The notes under the pieces: model-generated | The model's database searches: none | Told to the model about the DNA's origin: nothing | Seen by the model: only the letters and a program-made list of their open reading frames with translations | Made by a program: the position numbers and the translations under genes | Origin: Mesorhizobium sp. M00.F.Ca.ET.216.01.1.1 | Lineage (GTDB): Bacteria; Pseudomonadota; Alphaproteobacteria; Rhizobiales; Rhizobiaceae | Direction of reading: 5' to 3' | DNA length: 64,000 nucleotides | Assembly: GCF_004010325.2 (NCBI RefSeq) | Contig: NZ_SADR02000002.1 | Span: 310,001-374,000, forward strand | Shown: positions 18,167-26,290 of the stretch, piece by piece | Numbering within the stretch: position 1 is the first letter of the stretch | Layout of the letters: every line of letters begins with the position of its first letter

Positions 18167-18891
18167 TTGTCTTGTTCACGGATTTCGGCTTGCACGGCCC
18201 CTACACGGGCCAGATGAAGGCTGTGCTGCACCAGATGGCGCCGGGTATCCCCGCGATCGACCTCTTCTCCGATGCGCCGGTCGGCAATCCCAAGGCGTCG
18301 GCCTACCTGCTGGCGGCCTACGCGGAATGGTTCCCTGCGGGAACCGTCTTTCTCTGTGTCGTTGATCCAGGCGTCGGGGGGACGCGGCCGTCGGTCATCG
18401 TCGAGGCCGGCGGTCGCTGGTATGTCGGCCCCGGCAACGGCCTGTTCGAGCTGATCCAGCGCCGCGCGGCTGAGACGTTGAGCTGGGATATCGACTGGAA
18501 GCCAAAGCGCCTGTCTGCCAGCTTCCACGGGCGTGACCTGTTTGCCCCGGTCGCAGCCATGCTGGCACACGGTGAGCCGCCGCCCGGAAGGCCGCGCCTG
18601 GATGAAGCAGATCGCCGTAGAGGCTGGCCGGAGGACCTCGCCGAGATCGTCTATATCGACCATTTCGGCAATGCCATGACCGGCCTGAGGGCGGCCAGGC
18701 TGCCAGCAGGTGCAAGGCTCGCCGCAGCAGATCGCGTGCTGGAGGCCGCGACAACCTTCAGCGATCGTCCGCCGGGCACGGCGTTTTGGTACGAGAACTC
18801 GAACGGGCTTGCCGAGATTGCTGTCAATCAAGGGCGCGCGGACGGCGACCTCGGTCTCGCGATCGGCAGTCCTGTGGAGATCGTCCTTTGA
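18163..18891 (+). CDS. SAM hydroxide adenosyltransferase (DUF62 family)
   Basis: Soluble 242-residue enzyme of the family that includes fluorinase and chlorinase. Ordinary bacterial members use hydroxide to split S-adenosylmethionine into adenosine and methionine. The catalytic trio of the hydroxide-using members is present as Asp68 and Arg75 (DPGVGGTR) and His122 (FHGRDLFAP). N-terminal FTDFG and the YENSNGLAEIAVNQG segment near the C-terminus also fit. The 23-residue loop that marks fluorinases is not evident. The start overlaps the preceding truncated gene, so expression may depend on its translation. Confidence 0.85.
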   Translation: MIVLFTDFGLHGPYTGQMKAVLHQMAPGIPAIDLFSDAPVGNPKASAYLLAAYAEWFPAGTVFLCVVDPGVGGTRPSVIVEAGGRWYVGPGNGLFELIQRRAAETLSWDIDWKPKRLSASFHGRDLFAPVAAMLAHGEPPPGRPRLDEADRRRGWPEDLAEIVYIDHFGNAMTGLRAARLPAGARLAAADRVLEAATTFSDRPPGTAFWYENSNGLAEIAVNQGRADGDLGLAIGSPVEIVL

Positions 18892-18929
18892 ACGAAACCG
18901 GTTGTCCGTCACGGCGTTGATCTATTGCG

Positions 18930-19085
18930 ATGCGCAAATCAACGAAACGAGGCCCGGTCGCCGATCTGCCGAAGCTGAAAAAGGGCGATGACAAGGCGCG
19001 GGCGATGACCGGCAACAAGCGCCTTGCTGAGCAGATTCGCAAGGTTCTTGCCAAGCACTATGCGAGCAAATACCGGGCGAAGTGA
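18930..19085 (+). CDS. Short basic hypothetical protein (51 residues)
   Basis: An open frame starting ATG at 18930 encodes a very basic 51-residue protein (KRGPVADLPKLKKGDDKAR ... KVLAKHYASKYRAK). Nearly a third of the residues are Lys or Arg. No family is recognised and no good ribosome binding site is visible. The net charge suggests nucleic-acid contact if it is made at all. It could also be the tail of a lost gene. Confidence 0.3.
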   Translation: MRKSTKRGPVADLPKLKKGDDKARAMTGNKRLAEQIRKVLAKHYASKYRAK

Positions 19086-19953
19086 AAAACATGATCGCTA
19101 CACCCTATGTCGGCGGTCTCGACCCGGCAGTTCAGGTCATGTGGACGACGGCCACACGCGCCCGTCGGACTGGCGTGCAGCAATCGCGCCCGCGGCACAG
19201 AGACGATCCTCTTCGAATATGACGGCGCATAGATCGAGGACCCAGACCGGTTCTCCCAGGAGCCAGCTCCTGCCCTCACCCGCGGCGCCTTTATGGCGAG
19301 CGCCTTCGAGTGTTTTGAGCCCTCGGCCGAAGTCAGAACCGGCCTAAATGCACGCCATTGCCGCCGACTACCCCATGCCTCGTTGGAAGGTCTTTCGAAG
19401 CCGGAGTTCTTAAGCTACGTGTGACGAGTGCCATCAACGAGAAGGAGAAAATTGACGAAGAGGCCCAAAATCATTTCCTTCAAAACTCCTTGACTTATCC
19501 GTTAACGCTCAATTCAATCTCGAAGAATTAGGCGTAAGCCACTGATATATAGTGATTGGTAGGCCCGGAGGACATGCCTTGAACCTTGATTTCATTGGCT
19601 TTTTCGTGGGCCAGAATCGTCAACCTTCCCGCTTTGTTCCGTACGGTCCCGCGCTCGATGACGGCCGCGTAGCTGTCACCACAGGTCTGCAGCCCTTCGG
19701 ATTAAATCGCCGGCCGCATCGCCTTCAACCGCCTTGAGAAGCCCTCTCTCCGACAACTGGAAGGCCGGAGATGCTCTGGCAGTACTGCAAAAAGCACAGC
19801 AAGCAACGGAAAGCTACTCGCTGACACCTGAAATCCCTGGCTTTCGCCCATGAGCGGGTCCCATCTGATGCTGGACCCATCAATTCCGGCTGGTCGAGGG
19901 CAGCGGCTTCAACAGGAACGGCGACCGATCGATCCCATCGGCTCTGTAACGGC
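19086..19953. other. Gene-poor stretch with a dispersed repeat
   Basis: No open frame here has recognisable protein similarity. It holds one copy of a 41-base repeat (19107-19147) that recurs at 39017-39057. Base composition is less GC-rich around 19,430-19,560 than in the neighbours. This fits decayed DNA between the nuo-side segment and the importer clusters. Confidence 0.5.
19107..19147. repeat. Dispersed 41-base repeat, copy 1
   Basis: Matches 39017-39057 at 37 of 41 positions in the same orientation, with a core GTCTCGACCCGGC-GTTCAGGTCA-GTGGACG. Both copies lie in gene-poor, pseudogene-rich DNA. On the minus strand one frame is open in both copies (DLN-RVET-D), so a shared coding remnant is possible. 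Too short to name as an insertion-sequence end. Confidence 0.6.
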
Positions 19954-20691
19954 TTACTGCCAGATGTTGATCGTGGCGAACGTGCGCATCAGATGGTCGG
20001 AGACCAGCTCCTCGGCGCGCGCCGCGTCGCGCGCGGCGATCGCATTGACGATGAGCTGCAGATCCTTGTGGGTCTGCTTCCGCACCGGCTCCGGCGCCGG
20101 CTTGTCCGTGTCGCGGCCGTCGAACTGGACCGCCTGCCGGTCGCCCAGGATGCTGTTCATGATCTGCATCAGGAACTTGTTCTTGGTGCTGGCGAACATT
20201 TGCCGGTGCAGCGCATAGATGCTCTCCTTGAAATCCTCCCAGCAGTGGGCGGAGAGGATTTCCTCCAGGATGCGCCGCATCTCCGCGATCTCGCCGTCAT
20301 CGACGCGGGTCACGACGAGACGCATCATCGCCGGCTCGAACAGCAGCCGGCCTTCGACGATCTCGGCAAAGGAAGGGACCGCGTCGTGGTTCGCGGCATT
20401 GGTCTGGTCCATCCGGCTGAAGATGTCGCGCGCATCGTCGGCCAGGAAGGTGCCGCTGCCGACCCGCCGGTGCACGAGCCCTTGGCGCTCCATCATGGCA
20501 AGCGCGCTACGCACAGCGGTGCGGCTGGTCTTGAGCTGCTGCGCGAGCTCGCGTTCGTTGGGCAGCTTCGCCCCCGGCACCATCAGGCCTTCCCTGATGC
20601 CGCGCAGCAACGAGCGGTAGACGATTGACGGCGTCGCCCGGTCGTTTGTCGCTATCGCAGCCAGTTCCTGCAATGCCGCTGTGTAGGCCAT
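19954..20691 (-). CDS. GntR-family transcriptional regulator (FadR/FCD type)
   Basis: A 245-residue DNA-binding regulator. Residues about 20-75 form a GntR winged helix-turn-helix (LPNERELAQQLKTSRTAVRS). The rest is an all-helical FCD ligand domain with the metal/acid-binding Asp and His positions (LHRQMF ... ELVSDHLMRT). The ATG at 20691 is preferred over a TTG one codon upstream. It is read in the same direction as the oxidoreductase and creatininase genes and lies downstream of them. It probably controls the divergent importer operon starting at 22743; the effector is unknown. Confidence 0.85.
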   Translation of the reverse strand: MAYTAALQELAAIATNDRATPSIVYRSLLRGIREGLMVPGAKLPNERELAQQLKTSRTAVRSALAMMERQGLVHRRVGSGTFLADDARDIFSRMDQTNAANHDAVPSFAEIVEGRLLFEPAMMRLVVTRVDDGEIAEMRRILEEILSAHCWEDFKESIYALHRQMFASTKNKFLMQIMNSILGDRQAVQFDGRDTDKPAPEPVRKQTHKDLQLIVNAIAARDAARAEELVSDHLMRTFATINIWQ

Positions 20692-20772
20692 CAAAGGTCA
20701 GGTCCCGAGATTTGCCCGGCGAGAAGCAGAATCAATCCGGCAAGTCAACCATTCCGGCGCAATCTGGCCCAA

Positions 20773-21774
20773 TCAGCGTTCCACTTCAACGGGCAGTCCT
20801 GTTTCCGCCGATCGTGCCAGCGCGTCGAGCACGGGGATCGCGTCAAGAGCCTCGCGCGGATCCTGCAGGTAAGGCTGCCCCGACAGGGTGGCCTTGACGA
20901 AATGGTCGAGCTCATCGGCGAGGTCGCCGGCAATGCGTCCGTTGACCTCGGGCCACAGATGCGTATCGCCGCCGCTGGTGCCTTGGTCCTCGACCGTGAA
21001 GAACCCCTGATCGGAGCAGTCGAGATACGTCGCCGAGCGGGTTCCGACGATTTCCAGCGCCGAACGGAATCCGTTCATCAGCCCGTCCGGCCATGCCCAG
21101 GAATAGTCGATGCTGCCGATCGCGCCATTCTCGAAATTCACGACCGCGTAGAGCGCATCCTCGTTGCCATTGCCGAGCACCGAACGCTTCTGTGCGTACA
21201 CCCGGCGGATGCGGGAGCGCGCGATCCACTGCATGGCGTCGACGTCGTGCACGCCCATGTAGAAGAGGATCGAGCTGGCGCCGCCGAGGCGCCTGGCGGT
21301 CGAGCGTATGCCATTGCGCTTGGCGCGCAGATGGATCGGCTCGCCAAGCCGTTCCGGTGCTGCCGCATGGAACGTCTGCACATAACGCGGATCGAACCGC
21401 AATATATGGCCGACCATCAGCCGAATCCCGTTTCTTTCGACGGCCTCCATGATGCGCCGCGCGGCGGAGGCCGTATGCGCGAGCGGCTTCTCGAGCAGGA
21501 TGGCCTTGCCCGCTTCGGCGGCCGCGATCGCCGCCTCCTCATGCAGCCGATCCGGCAGGCAGATGCTGACGGCGTGAAGGCCGGGCAGGCCGAGCAGCGC
21601 CCGATAGTCGGCGAAGCCGGCCGCGCCGGTGATCCTCGTCGCTTCGCTTGTCCGCTCCGGATCGCGGTCGCAGACGCCGACCAGTTCGGCGCGGAGATGC
21701 TCGGCATAGATGCGCGCATGACGCAGGCCGAAGAAACCGAGCCCGATGACGCCGACCTTGAGAGGCTCGATCAC
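20773..21774 (-). CDS. Gfo/Idh/MocA-family oxidoreductase
   Basis: NAD(P)-dependent dehydrogenase-type enzyme (333 residues). The Rossmann motif GVIGLGFFGLRHA is at residues 8-20, and EKPLAHT, the conserved Lys-containing loop, is near residue 95. The C-terminal beta-sheet domain has the usual YMGVHDVDAMQW. Members oxidise or reduce sugars, inositols and similar polyols. A GTG start overlaps the creatininase stop (GTGA), so both are made from one transcript. It probably acts on the compound brought in by the adjacent importer, which is inference. Confidence 0.85.
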   Translation of the reverse strand: MIEPLKVGVIGLGFFGLRHARIYAEHLRAELVGVCDRDPERTSEATRITGAAGFADYRALLGLPGLHAVSICLPDRLHEEAAIAAAEAGKAILLEKPLAHTASAARRIMEAVERNGIRLMVGHILRFDPRYVQTFHAAAPERLGEPIHLRAKRNGIRSTARRLGGASSILFYMGVHDVDAMQWIARSRIRRVYAQKRSVLGNGNEDALYAVVNFENGAIGSIDYSWAWPDGLMNGFRSALEIVGTRSATYLDCSDQGFFTVEDQGTSGGDTHLWPEVNGRIAGDLADELDHFVKATLSGQPYLQDPREALDAIPVLDALARSAETGLPVEVER

Positions 21775-22550
21775 GCGCGCGGCTCCGGAATCCGCCAGCT
21801 GCGAAAATCATCGATGAAGATAGCGAGCGCATCGGCGACCGCCTCGAAGAAGGCTGCACCCGCCTCGGGGCTGGCGAGGGACGGATCACCGAGCGTGCCA
21901 CTGGGCGAGAGGTCGGCAAAATCGTGATAAATGCGGATTGCCGACGCGCCCAGGAGATCGGTGGTCAGATAGGCCGATCCGGGATCGGGATAGGCGGCCT
22001 CGGCGTTCTCGATCTTCACCAGGTCCGGCCGCAGATGCTGGACCATCGCCGTCTCGAATTCGCACGCATGGCCCATGCCGCCGGGTTTCGACCGCCTGAG
22101 CTCTGCGATCGCCTGCCGCGCCAGCTGGAAATAGGTAAGCACGGCGATCCGCGCGGCGCCATAAAACCGGTGCCCGAGCGTCGAGGCCAGCACGTCGATT
22201 ACGCCGGCGTTCCCGCCATGGCCGTTGACGATCAGGATGCGGCGAAAACCATGCTGCACCAGCGATCCGACGATGTCCTCCGCCACCGCCGTCAGCGTTT
22301 CCGCCCGCAGCGTGATACTGCCGGGAAAACGCATGTGATGTGCCGAGAAGCCGAACCAGGGCGGCGGCAGCACAGCGGCGTCGCCGGCGCGCGCGGCGGC
22401 GGCCAGCGCGACGGCATGGGCTAGCATCGTGTCGGTGCCGAGCGGCATATGCTTGCCATGCTGCTCGACCGAGCCCAGAGGCAGCATGAGGACGGTGCGC
22501 TCCCGGTCAAGTGCTGCGACGTCCGGAGAGCTCAGTTCTTCCCACCGCAT
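21771..22550 (-). CDS. Creatininase-family amidohydrolase
   Basis: Two-metal hydrolase of 259 residues, cytoplasmic. The family motifs are intact: Glu29, His31 and Asp40 in VEQHGKHMPLGTD, His111 in NGHGGN, and the acidic residue in HACEFETA near 164-166. Known members open cyclic amides such as creatinine or act on N-formyl and lactam groups; the substrate here cannot be read from sequence. First gene of a minus-strand unit with the Gfo/Idh/MocA enzyme, divergent from the binding-protein gene at 22743 with about 190 bases between. Confidence 0.85.
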   Translation of the reverse strand: MRWEELSSPDVAALDRERTVLMLPLGSVEQHGKHMPLGTDTMLAHAVALAAAARAGDAAVLPPPWFGFSAHHMRFPGSITLRAETLTAVAEDIVGSLVQHGFRRILIVNGHGGNAGVIDVLASTLGHRFYGAARIAVLTYFQLARQAIAELRRSKPGGMGHACEFETAMVQHLRPDLVKIENAEAAYPDPGSAYLTTDLLGASAIRIYHDFADLSPSGTLGDPSLASPEAGAAFFEAVADALAIFIDDFRSWRIPEPRA

Positions 22551-22623
22551 CTGTTGCTCCTATCTTCACCGTCGACCGGCACGCGTCCCAAAGTCCCGGA
22601 GTTTACGACCTGTCCTAAAAAGG

Positions 22624-22653
22624 TTGCAATTGATCTCGATCGGTTCGTATAGT
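22624..22653 (+). promoter_or_regulatory. Candidate promoter of the importer operon
   Basis: TTGCAA (22624-22629) and TATAGT (22648-22653) are separated by 18 bases, a good sigma-70-type arrangement. The binding-protein ATG lies 90 bases further on. The element sits in the divergent region opposite the creatininase gene, where the FadR-type regulator would be expected to bind. Confidence 0.45.
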
Positions 22654-22742
22654 TTCCATCATGAAGTACGGTGTCAACGATCATCTGATGGTAGCGCCGG
22701 CGGATCCGGGCTCATGGCGCACCAAGGGGAAGGAGTGTCTCG

Positions 22743-24023
22743 ATGAAATTTCGCAAGCTGACGATCGCCGCGGCGCTGATCTCCGGCGCTCTCCTGGCGA
22801 AACCGGCCCTGGCCGGGGACATCACGCTGGAATTCGTGGTGTGGAACTATTCGCTGGAAACCATCCAGGACAATGTCGGGAAGTTCGAGGCCGCCAATCC
22901 GGGCATCAAGGTGAAGGTCACCGATTATACCTGGCCGGACTATCACGACAGCCTCGTCCTGCGCTTTCGCGGTAACACCCCCACCGACGTGATCTACGGC
23001 GGTCAGGATTGGTTGCCGGCCTGGGCCGCTGCCGGATTCGTGGTGCCGCTGGACGACATCGCGCCGGCGGGTGCGGTGGACGACCTGAAGAAGGACATCG
23101 CCGGATTTGCGCTGAGCGACATGACATACAAGGGCAAGCTCTACGGCCTGCCCTATTATGCCGATACGATCTCCTTCATCTACAACAAGAAAATCCTGGA
23201 GGAGAAGGCCATCGCCGTGCCCAAGACCTGGGAAGAGGTGACGGCTGCCGCCGAGAAGCTCAAGGCGGACGGCATGGAGCGGCCGATCTCGTATGAATAC
23301 GCCCAGGAACTCCCGAACTTCTTCGATGCTTTCGTGGCGCAGGCCTATGGCCGCGGGGCAAAGCTGTTCGATGCCGAGCAGAAAGCGATCTTCGACAATC
23401 CCGAGAACGGCGCGTACAAGCAGCTTCAATGGCTCGCCGACGCCTTCTCCAAGGGACTGGTTCAGCCTGAAACGCATGAATCGAAGATCATCCCAGCAAT
23501 GAACACCGGCCAGCATGCCTTCACCGTCGTCTATAATTATGTACTGGCGGCGATGAACAACGCGGCCGACCAGCCGCTCGCCGGCCAGTTCGCGCTGGCG
23601 CCGATGCCGGGCGAGACACATACGACGCTTGGCTTTTCGAAATTCTATGCGGTGACGGCCAAGACGGCGGCCGACCCGGAACGCGCCGAGGCCGCCTGGA
23701 AGTTCATCAACTTCATGGCCGGCAAGCCCTATACGGTCGCCAAGCGCTGGGCCGCAGAGAAGGGCCTCGGCTTCGGGCAGCTTCCGCTGTTCGAGGACCA
23801 GTCGGTCATTGAAGCTTGGGGCAAATGGATCGACGTGCCGACGCTGAAGCAGCAGGTCGCGACGGCGCGGGCGGGGACCTGGACGGAGTGGGGCTCGCAA
23901 TGGTCGGCCTATTTCCGTCCGCTGCTCGCCAAGGCCATGGTCGGCGAAGCTCCCGTCGAGCAGGTCATGAAGGACGGCGCGGAGCGCTGGAACCAGATGC
24001 GGGAACAGTTCGCCAGCCGCTAG
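22743..24023 (+). CDS. Family-1 extracellular solute-binding protein (sugar-type ABC importer)
   Basis: Periplasmic binding protein of 426 residues. The N-terminal signal peptide ends around residue 24 (ALAKPALAG). The body matches the MalE/UgpB-like family (FEAANPGIKVKV, TPTDVIYGGQDWLPAWAA, GLPYYADTISFIYNKK). AAGGAG lies 8 bases before the ATG. First gene of an operon with two MalFG-type permeases, RidA and an ATPase. Linked creatininase and RidA genes suggest that the ligand contains an amide, imine or amino-sugar group rather than being a plain sugar. That part is inference. Confidence 0.9.
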   Translation: MKFRKLTIAAALISGALLAKPALAGDITLEFVVWNYSLETIQDNVGKFEAANPGIKVKVTDYTWPDYHDSLVLRFRGNTPTDVIYGGQDWLPAWAAAGFVVPLDDIAPAGAVDDLKKDIAGFALSDMTYKGKLYGLPYYADTISFIYNKKILEEKAIAVPKTWEEVTAAAEKLKADGMERPISYEYAQELPNFFDAFVAQAYGRGAKLFDAEQKAIFDNPENGAYKQLQWLADAFSKGLVQPETHESKIIPAMNTGQHAFTVVYNYVLAAMNNAADQPLAGQFALAPMPGETHTTLGFSKFYAVTAKTAADPERAEAAWKFINFMAGKPYTVAKRWAAEKGLGFGQLPLFEDQSVIEAWGKWIDVPTLKQQVATARAGTWTEWGSQWSAYFRPLLAKAMVGEAPVEQVMKDGAERWNQMREQFASR

Positions 24024-24037
24024 GTCCGCGATAAAAG

Positions 24038-24067
24038 CGGCGAGTTGCCGATACCGGCCGCTCGCCG
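24038..24067 (+). terminator. Stem-loop after the binding-protein gene
   Basis: CGGCGAG (24038-24044) pairs with CTCGCCG (24061-24067) over a 16-base loop, between the binding-protein stop and the first permease. No T-run follows, so it is more likely an RNA-stability or attenuation element than a full terminator. Confidence 0.4.
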
Positions 24068-24091
24068 TCCAACTGAAAAGCCGACCTGCCC

Positions 24092-24970
24092 ATGTGGACC
24101 ACGCAACGCTTTCCGGCCATCTGGCTCCTGCCGGCGCTGCTGCCGGTCGCGCTGATGACGATCTATCCGATCGCCTATGCGCTGTGGACCAGCATGCATT
24201 CGGTGCTGCTGCTTTTCCCCGACACGCCGTTTACGGGCATCGACAACTATGTCCGCGTGGTCAAGAGCGGTTATTTCCTCGATGCGCTTTACAATTCCCT
24301 GCTCTTCACCGCGATTGCCGCCCCCCTGGTGGTGGTGTTCGGCACCTTGACCGCCCTGTTCCTCCAGCGCCGGTTCTTCGGCTCGAGGATCGTCCGCTCG
24401 ATCGTGCTCCTGCCATGGGTGCTGCCCGGGGCAATCAGCGCGGTGCTGTGGATCTGGGTGTTCCATCCCAGTTTCGGCGTACTCAACGGCACGCTGCGCG
24501 CGCTGGGGGCGATCGACGGCTCCATTCCCTGGCTCACCTCGCCGAAGCTCGCGCTGATCTCAGTCGTGGTGGCGCATATCTGGACTCAGATCCCCTTCGC
24601 CGTGGTGCTCATCATGGCGGCGCTTTCGGCCATCAATTCCGAGACCCTTGAAGCCGCGGCGATCGATTGCCGCAGTCCGGTCAGGCGTTTCCGCTATGTG
24701 ATTTTTCCCGAGATCAAGCCGATGTTCGTCGTGCTTTTGATCTACAATGCCCTGGCGGCCTTCACGACCTACGACCTCGTCTACGCCATGACCGGCGGCG
24801 GGCCCGGCACGGCCACCACGCTGCTCTCCTTCCAGATCTGGAAGGAAAGCTTCTCGATGTACGACTTCGGCACGGGCTCGGCGGTCGCCTTCATCGTCGT
24901 GGCGATCTCCGCAGTGATGATCCTGGCGATCACCCGCGCCCTGCCGTCCGACCTGTTCGAGGGCGACTGA
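24092..24970 (+). CDS. ABC transporter permease (MalF/UgpA type)
   Basis: Inner-membrane subunit of 292 residues with six predicted helices. The coupling-helix segment EAAAIDCRSPVRRFRYVIFP near residues 188-207 is the EAA loop that contacts the ATPase. It pairs with the permease immediately downstream (one base between genes) to form the heterodimeric channel. The ribosome binding site is weak, which fits lower expression than the upstream binding protein. Confidence 0.9.
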   Translation: MWTTQRFPAIWLLPALLPVALMTIYPIAYALWTSMHSVLLLFPDTPFTGIDNYVRVVKSGYFLDALYNSLLFTAIAAPLVVVFGTLTALFLQRRFFGSRIVRSIVLLPWVLPGAISAVLWIWVFHPSFGVLNGTLRALGAIDGSIPWLTSPKLALISVVVAHIWTQIPFAVVLIMAALSAINSETLEAAAIDCRSPVRRFRYVIFPEIKPMFVVLLIYNALAAFTTYDLVYAMTGGGPGTATTLLSFQIWKESFSMYDFGTGSAVAFIVVAISAVMILAITRALPSDLFEGD

Positions 24971-24971
24971 G

Positions 24972-25859
24972 ATGCCAGGCCGCCGCAATCCGCTGCTCAC
25001 CTTCCTCTTCGCTGCGCTGATCCTGCTCTTCACCGGTGGGCCGGTGGCGCTTGCGCTCTATGGCAGCCTGGTACCGGACCGCATTCTGCTCGACCCCAAC
25101 CGCAGCGTTCTTTCCGAGGGACCGAGCCTCGAAAGCTATCGCTATATCTTCACCGGCGAGTTGCCGGCATCCTACCGGCAGGCAAGCGCCAACCGCGCGA
25201 TGATCTCGGATGCCGCGCGCCAGGTGCCGCACAGCCTTGTCAATTCTTCGATCATTGCGTTGAGCGCAATGCTGCTCAACATGCTCCTCGGCGCACCCGC
25301 AGCCTTCATCTACGCGCGCCATGCATTTCCCGGAAAGAAGCTCAGCTTCATGTTCCTGATCCTGTCGCCGCTGGTTCCGGCGATAGCGCTGGTGACGCCG
25401 ATCTACATGATGCTCGAGGGCCTGGGGCTGACCGGAACCCGGATCGGGATCATCCTCGTCCACACGGCCAAGGCCCTGCCCTTCACCGTGCTGATCCTCT
25501 CCGTCTTCTTCCGCAAGATACCGCAGGAGCTGTTCGAGGCTGCAGTCCTCGACCATTGCAGTCGTCTGCAGGCCTTCCTGCGCGTCGCGTTGCCGCTCGC
25601 CTTGCCGTCGATCGGCGCGACCGGCCTGTTTGCCTTCATGCTCTCCTATTCCGAATTCATGTTCTCCATGGTCTTGTCCGGCGACGCCGCCACCCGGCCG
25701 GTATCGGTGGTGATGGCCGCCCTGGCGCGCAACACCGATGTCTCGTGGAGCCTGCTCAACACGGCAATCTTCATCGCAATCGTTCCGACCCTGGTGCTGG
25801 TCGTCCTCGTATGGCGCTTTGTCGTCGAAGGCCTGCTCAACGGCTCGGTCAAGGGATAG
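24972..25859 (+). CDS. ABC transporter permease (MalG/UgpE type)
   Basis: Second membrane subunit of the importer (295 residues, about six helices). It carries an EAA-loop-like segment (FEAAVLDHCSRLQAFLRVALP) near residue 190. An insertion of about 30 residues (residues 50-85) between helices 1 and 2 is periplasmic, as in other MalG-like proteins. It is followed after 4 bases by the RidA-family gene. Confidence 0.9.
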   Translation: MPGRRNPLLTFLFAALILLFTGGPVALALYGSLVPDRILLDPNRSVLSEGPSLESYRYIFTGELPASYRQASANRAMISDAARQVPHSLVNSSIIALSAMLLNMLLGAPAAFIYARHAFPGKKLSFMFLILSPLVPAIALVTPIYMMLEGLGLTGTRIGIILVHTAKALPFTVLILSVFFRKIPQELFEAAVLDHCSRLQAFLRVALPLALPSIGATGLFAFMLSYSEFMFSMVLSGDAATRPVSVVMAALARNTDVSWSLLNTAIFIAIVPTLVLVVLVWRFVVEGLLNGSVKG

Positions 25860-25863
25860 CATC

Positions 25864-26289
25864 ATGGACGAGACAATCGGTAACGAAGCGCTGCATCCGC
25901 TGAAGAGCCGCCCGCGCGGCACCACACAGCATGTAACCGCCGGGCCCTATTCGCCGGCGCTGCAGGTGGACGCCCGTCATCTCGTCGTCATTTCCGGCCA
26001 GGTCGCCGTCGATATGGACGGCAATGTCGTGGGCGATACGATCGAGGAGCAGGCCGCCGCGACGCTGCAGAACTGCGAAAGGCAGCTGGCCACCGCTGAT
26101 TGCGGGCTGCGCGACGTCTTCAAAGTCAACGTCTACCTCGCCGACCTTCGCCATTGGGCGCGCTTCAACGCCTCCTGCGAGAAGGTAATGGTAGAGCCCC
26201 TGCCCGTGCGCACTGCCGTGCGGTCCGCTCTTCTCCCAGGCTTCCTGGTGGAGATCGAAATGTGGGCCGTCGCTGCGAAGGGGTCGTGA
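25864..26289 (+). CDS. RidA/YjgF-family protein
   Basis: Soluble 141-residue protein of the Rid family, which hydrolyses reactive enamine/imine intermediates released by PLP enzymes or amine oxidation. The fold core is visible (GPYSPALQVDARHLVVISGQVAVD), together with the C-terminal LPVRTAVRSALLPGFLVEIEMWA carrying the Arg used to bind carboxylates. The family-typical Glu near the C-terminus is present (VEIEMW). Its place between permease and ATPase genes implies that breakdown of the imported compound produces an imine. Confidence 0.85.
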   Translation: MDETIGNEALHPLKSRPRGTTQHVTAGPYSPALQVDARHLVVISGQVAVDMDGNVVGDTIEEQAAATLQNCERQLATADCGLRDVFKVNVYLADLRHWARFNASCEKVMVEPLPVRTAVRSALLPGFLVEIEMWAVAAKGS

Positions 26290-26290
26290 C

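Noticed and set aside
18163..18891. SAM-dependent fluorinase or chlorinase
   Set aside because: It has the Asp-Arg-His set of hydroxide-using members, and the fluorinase-specific loop is not evident.
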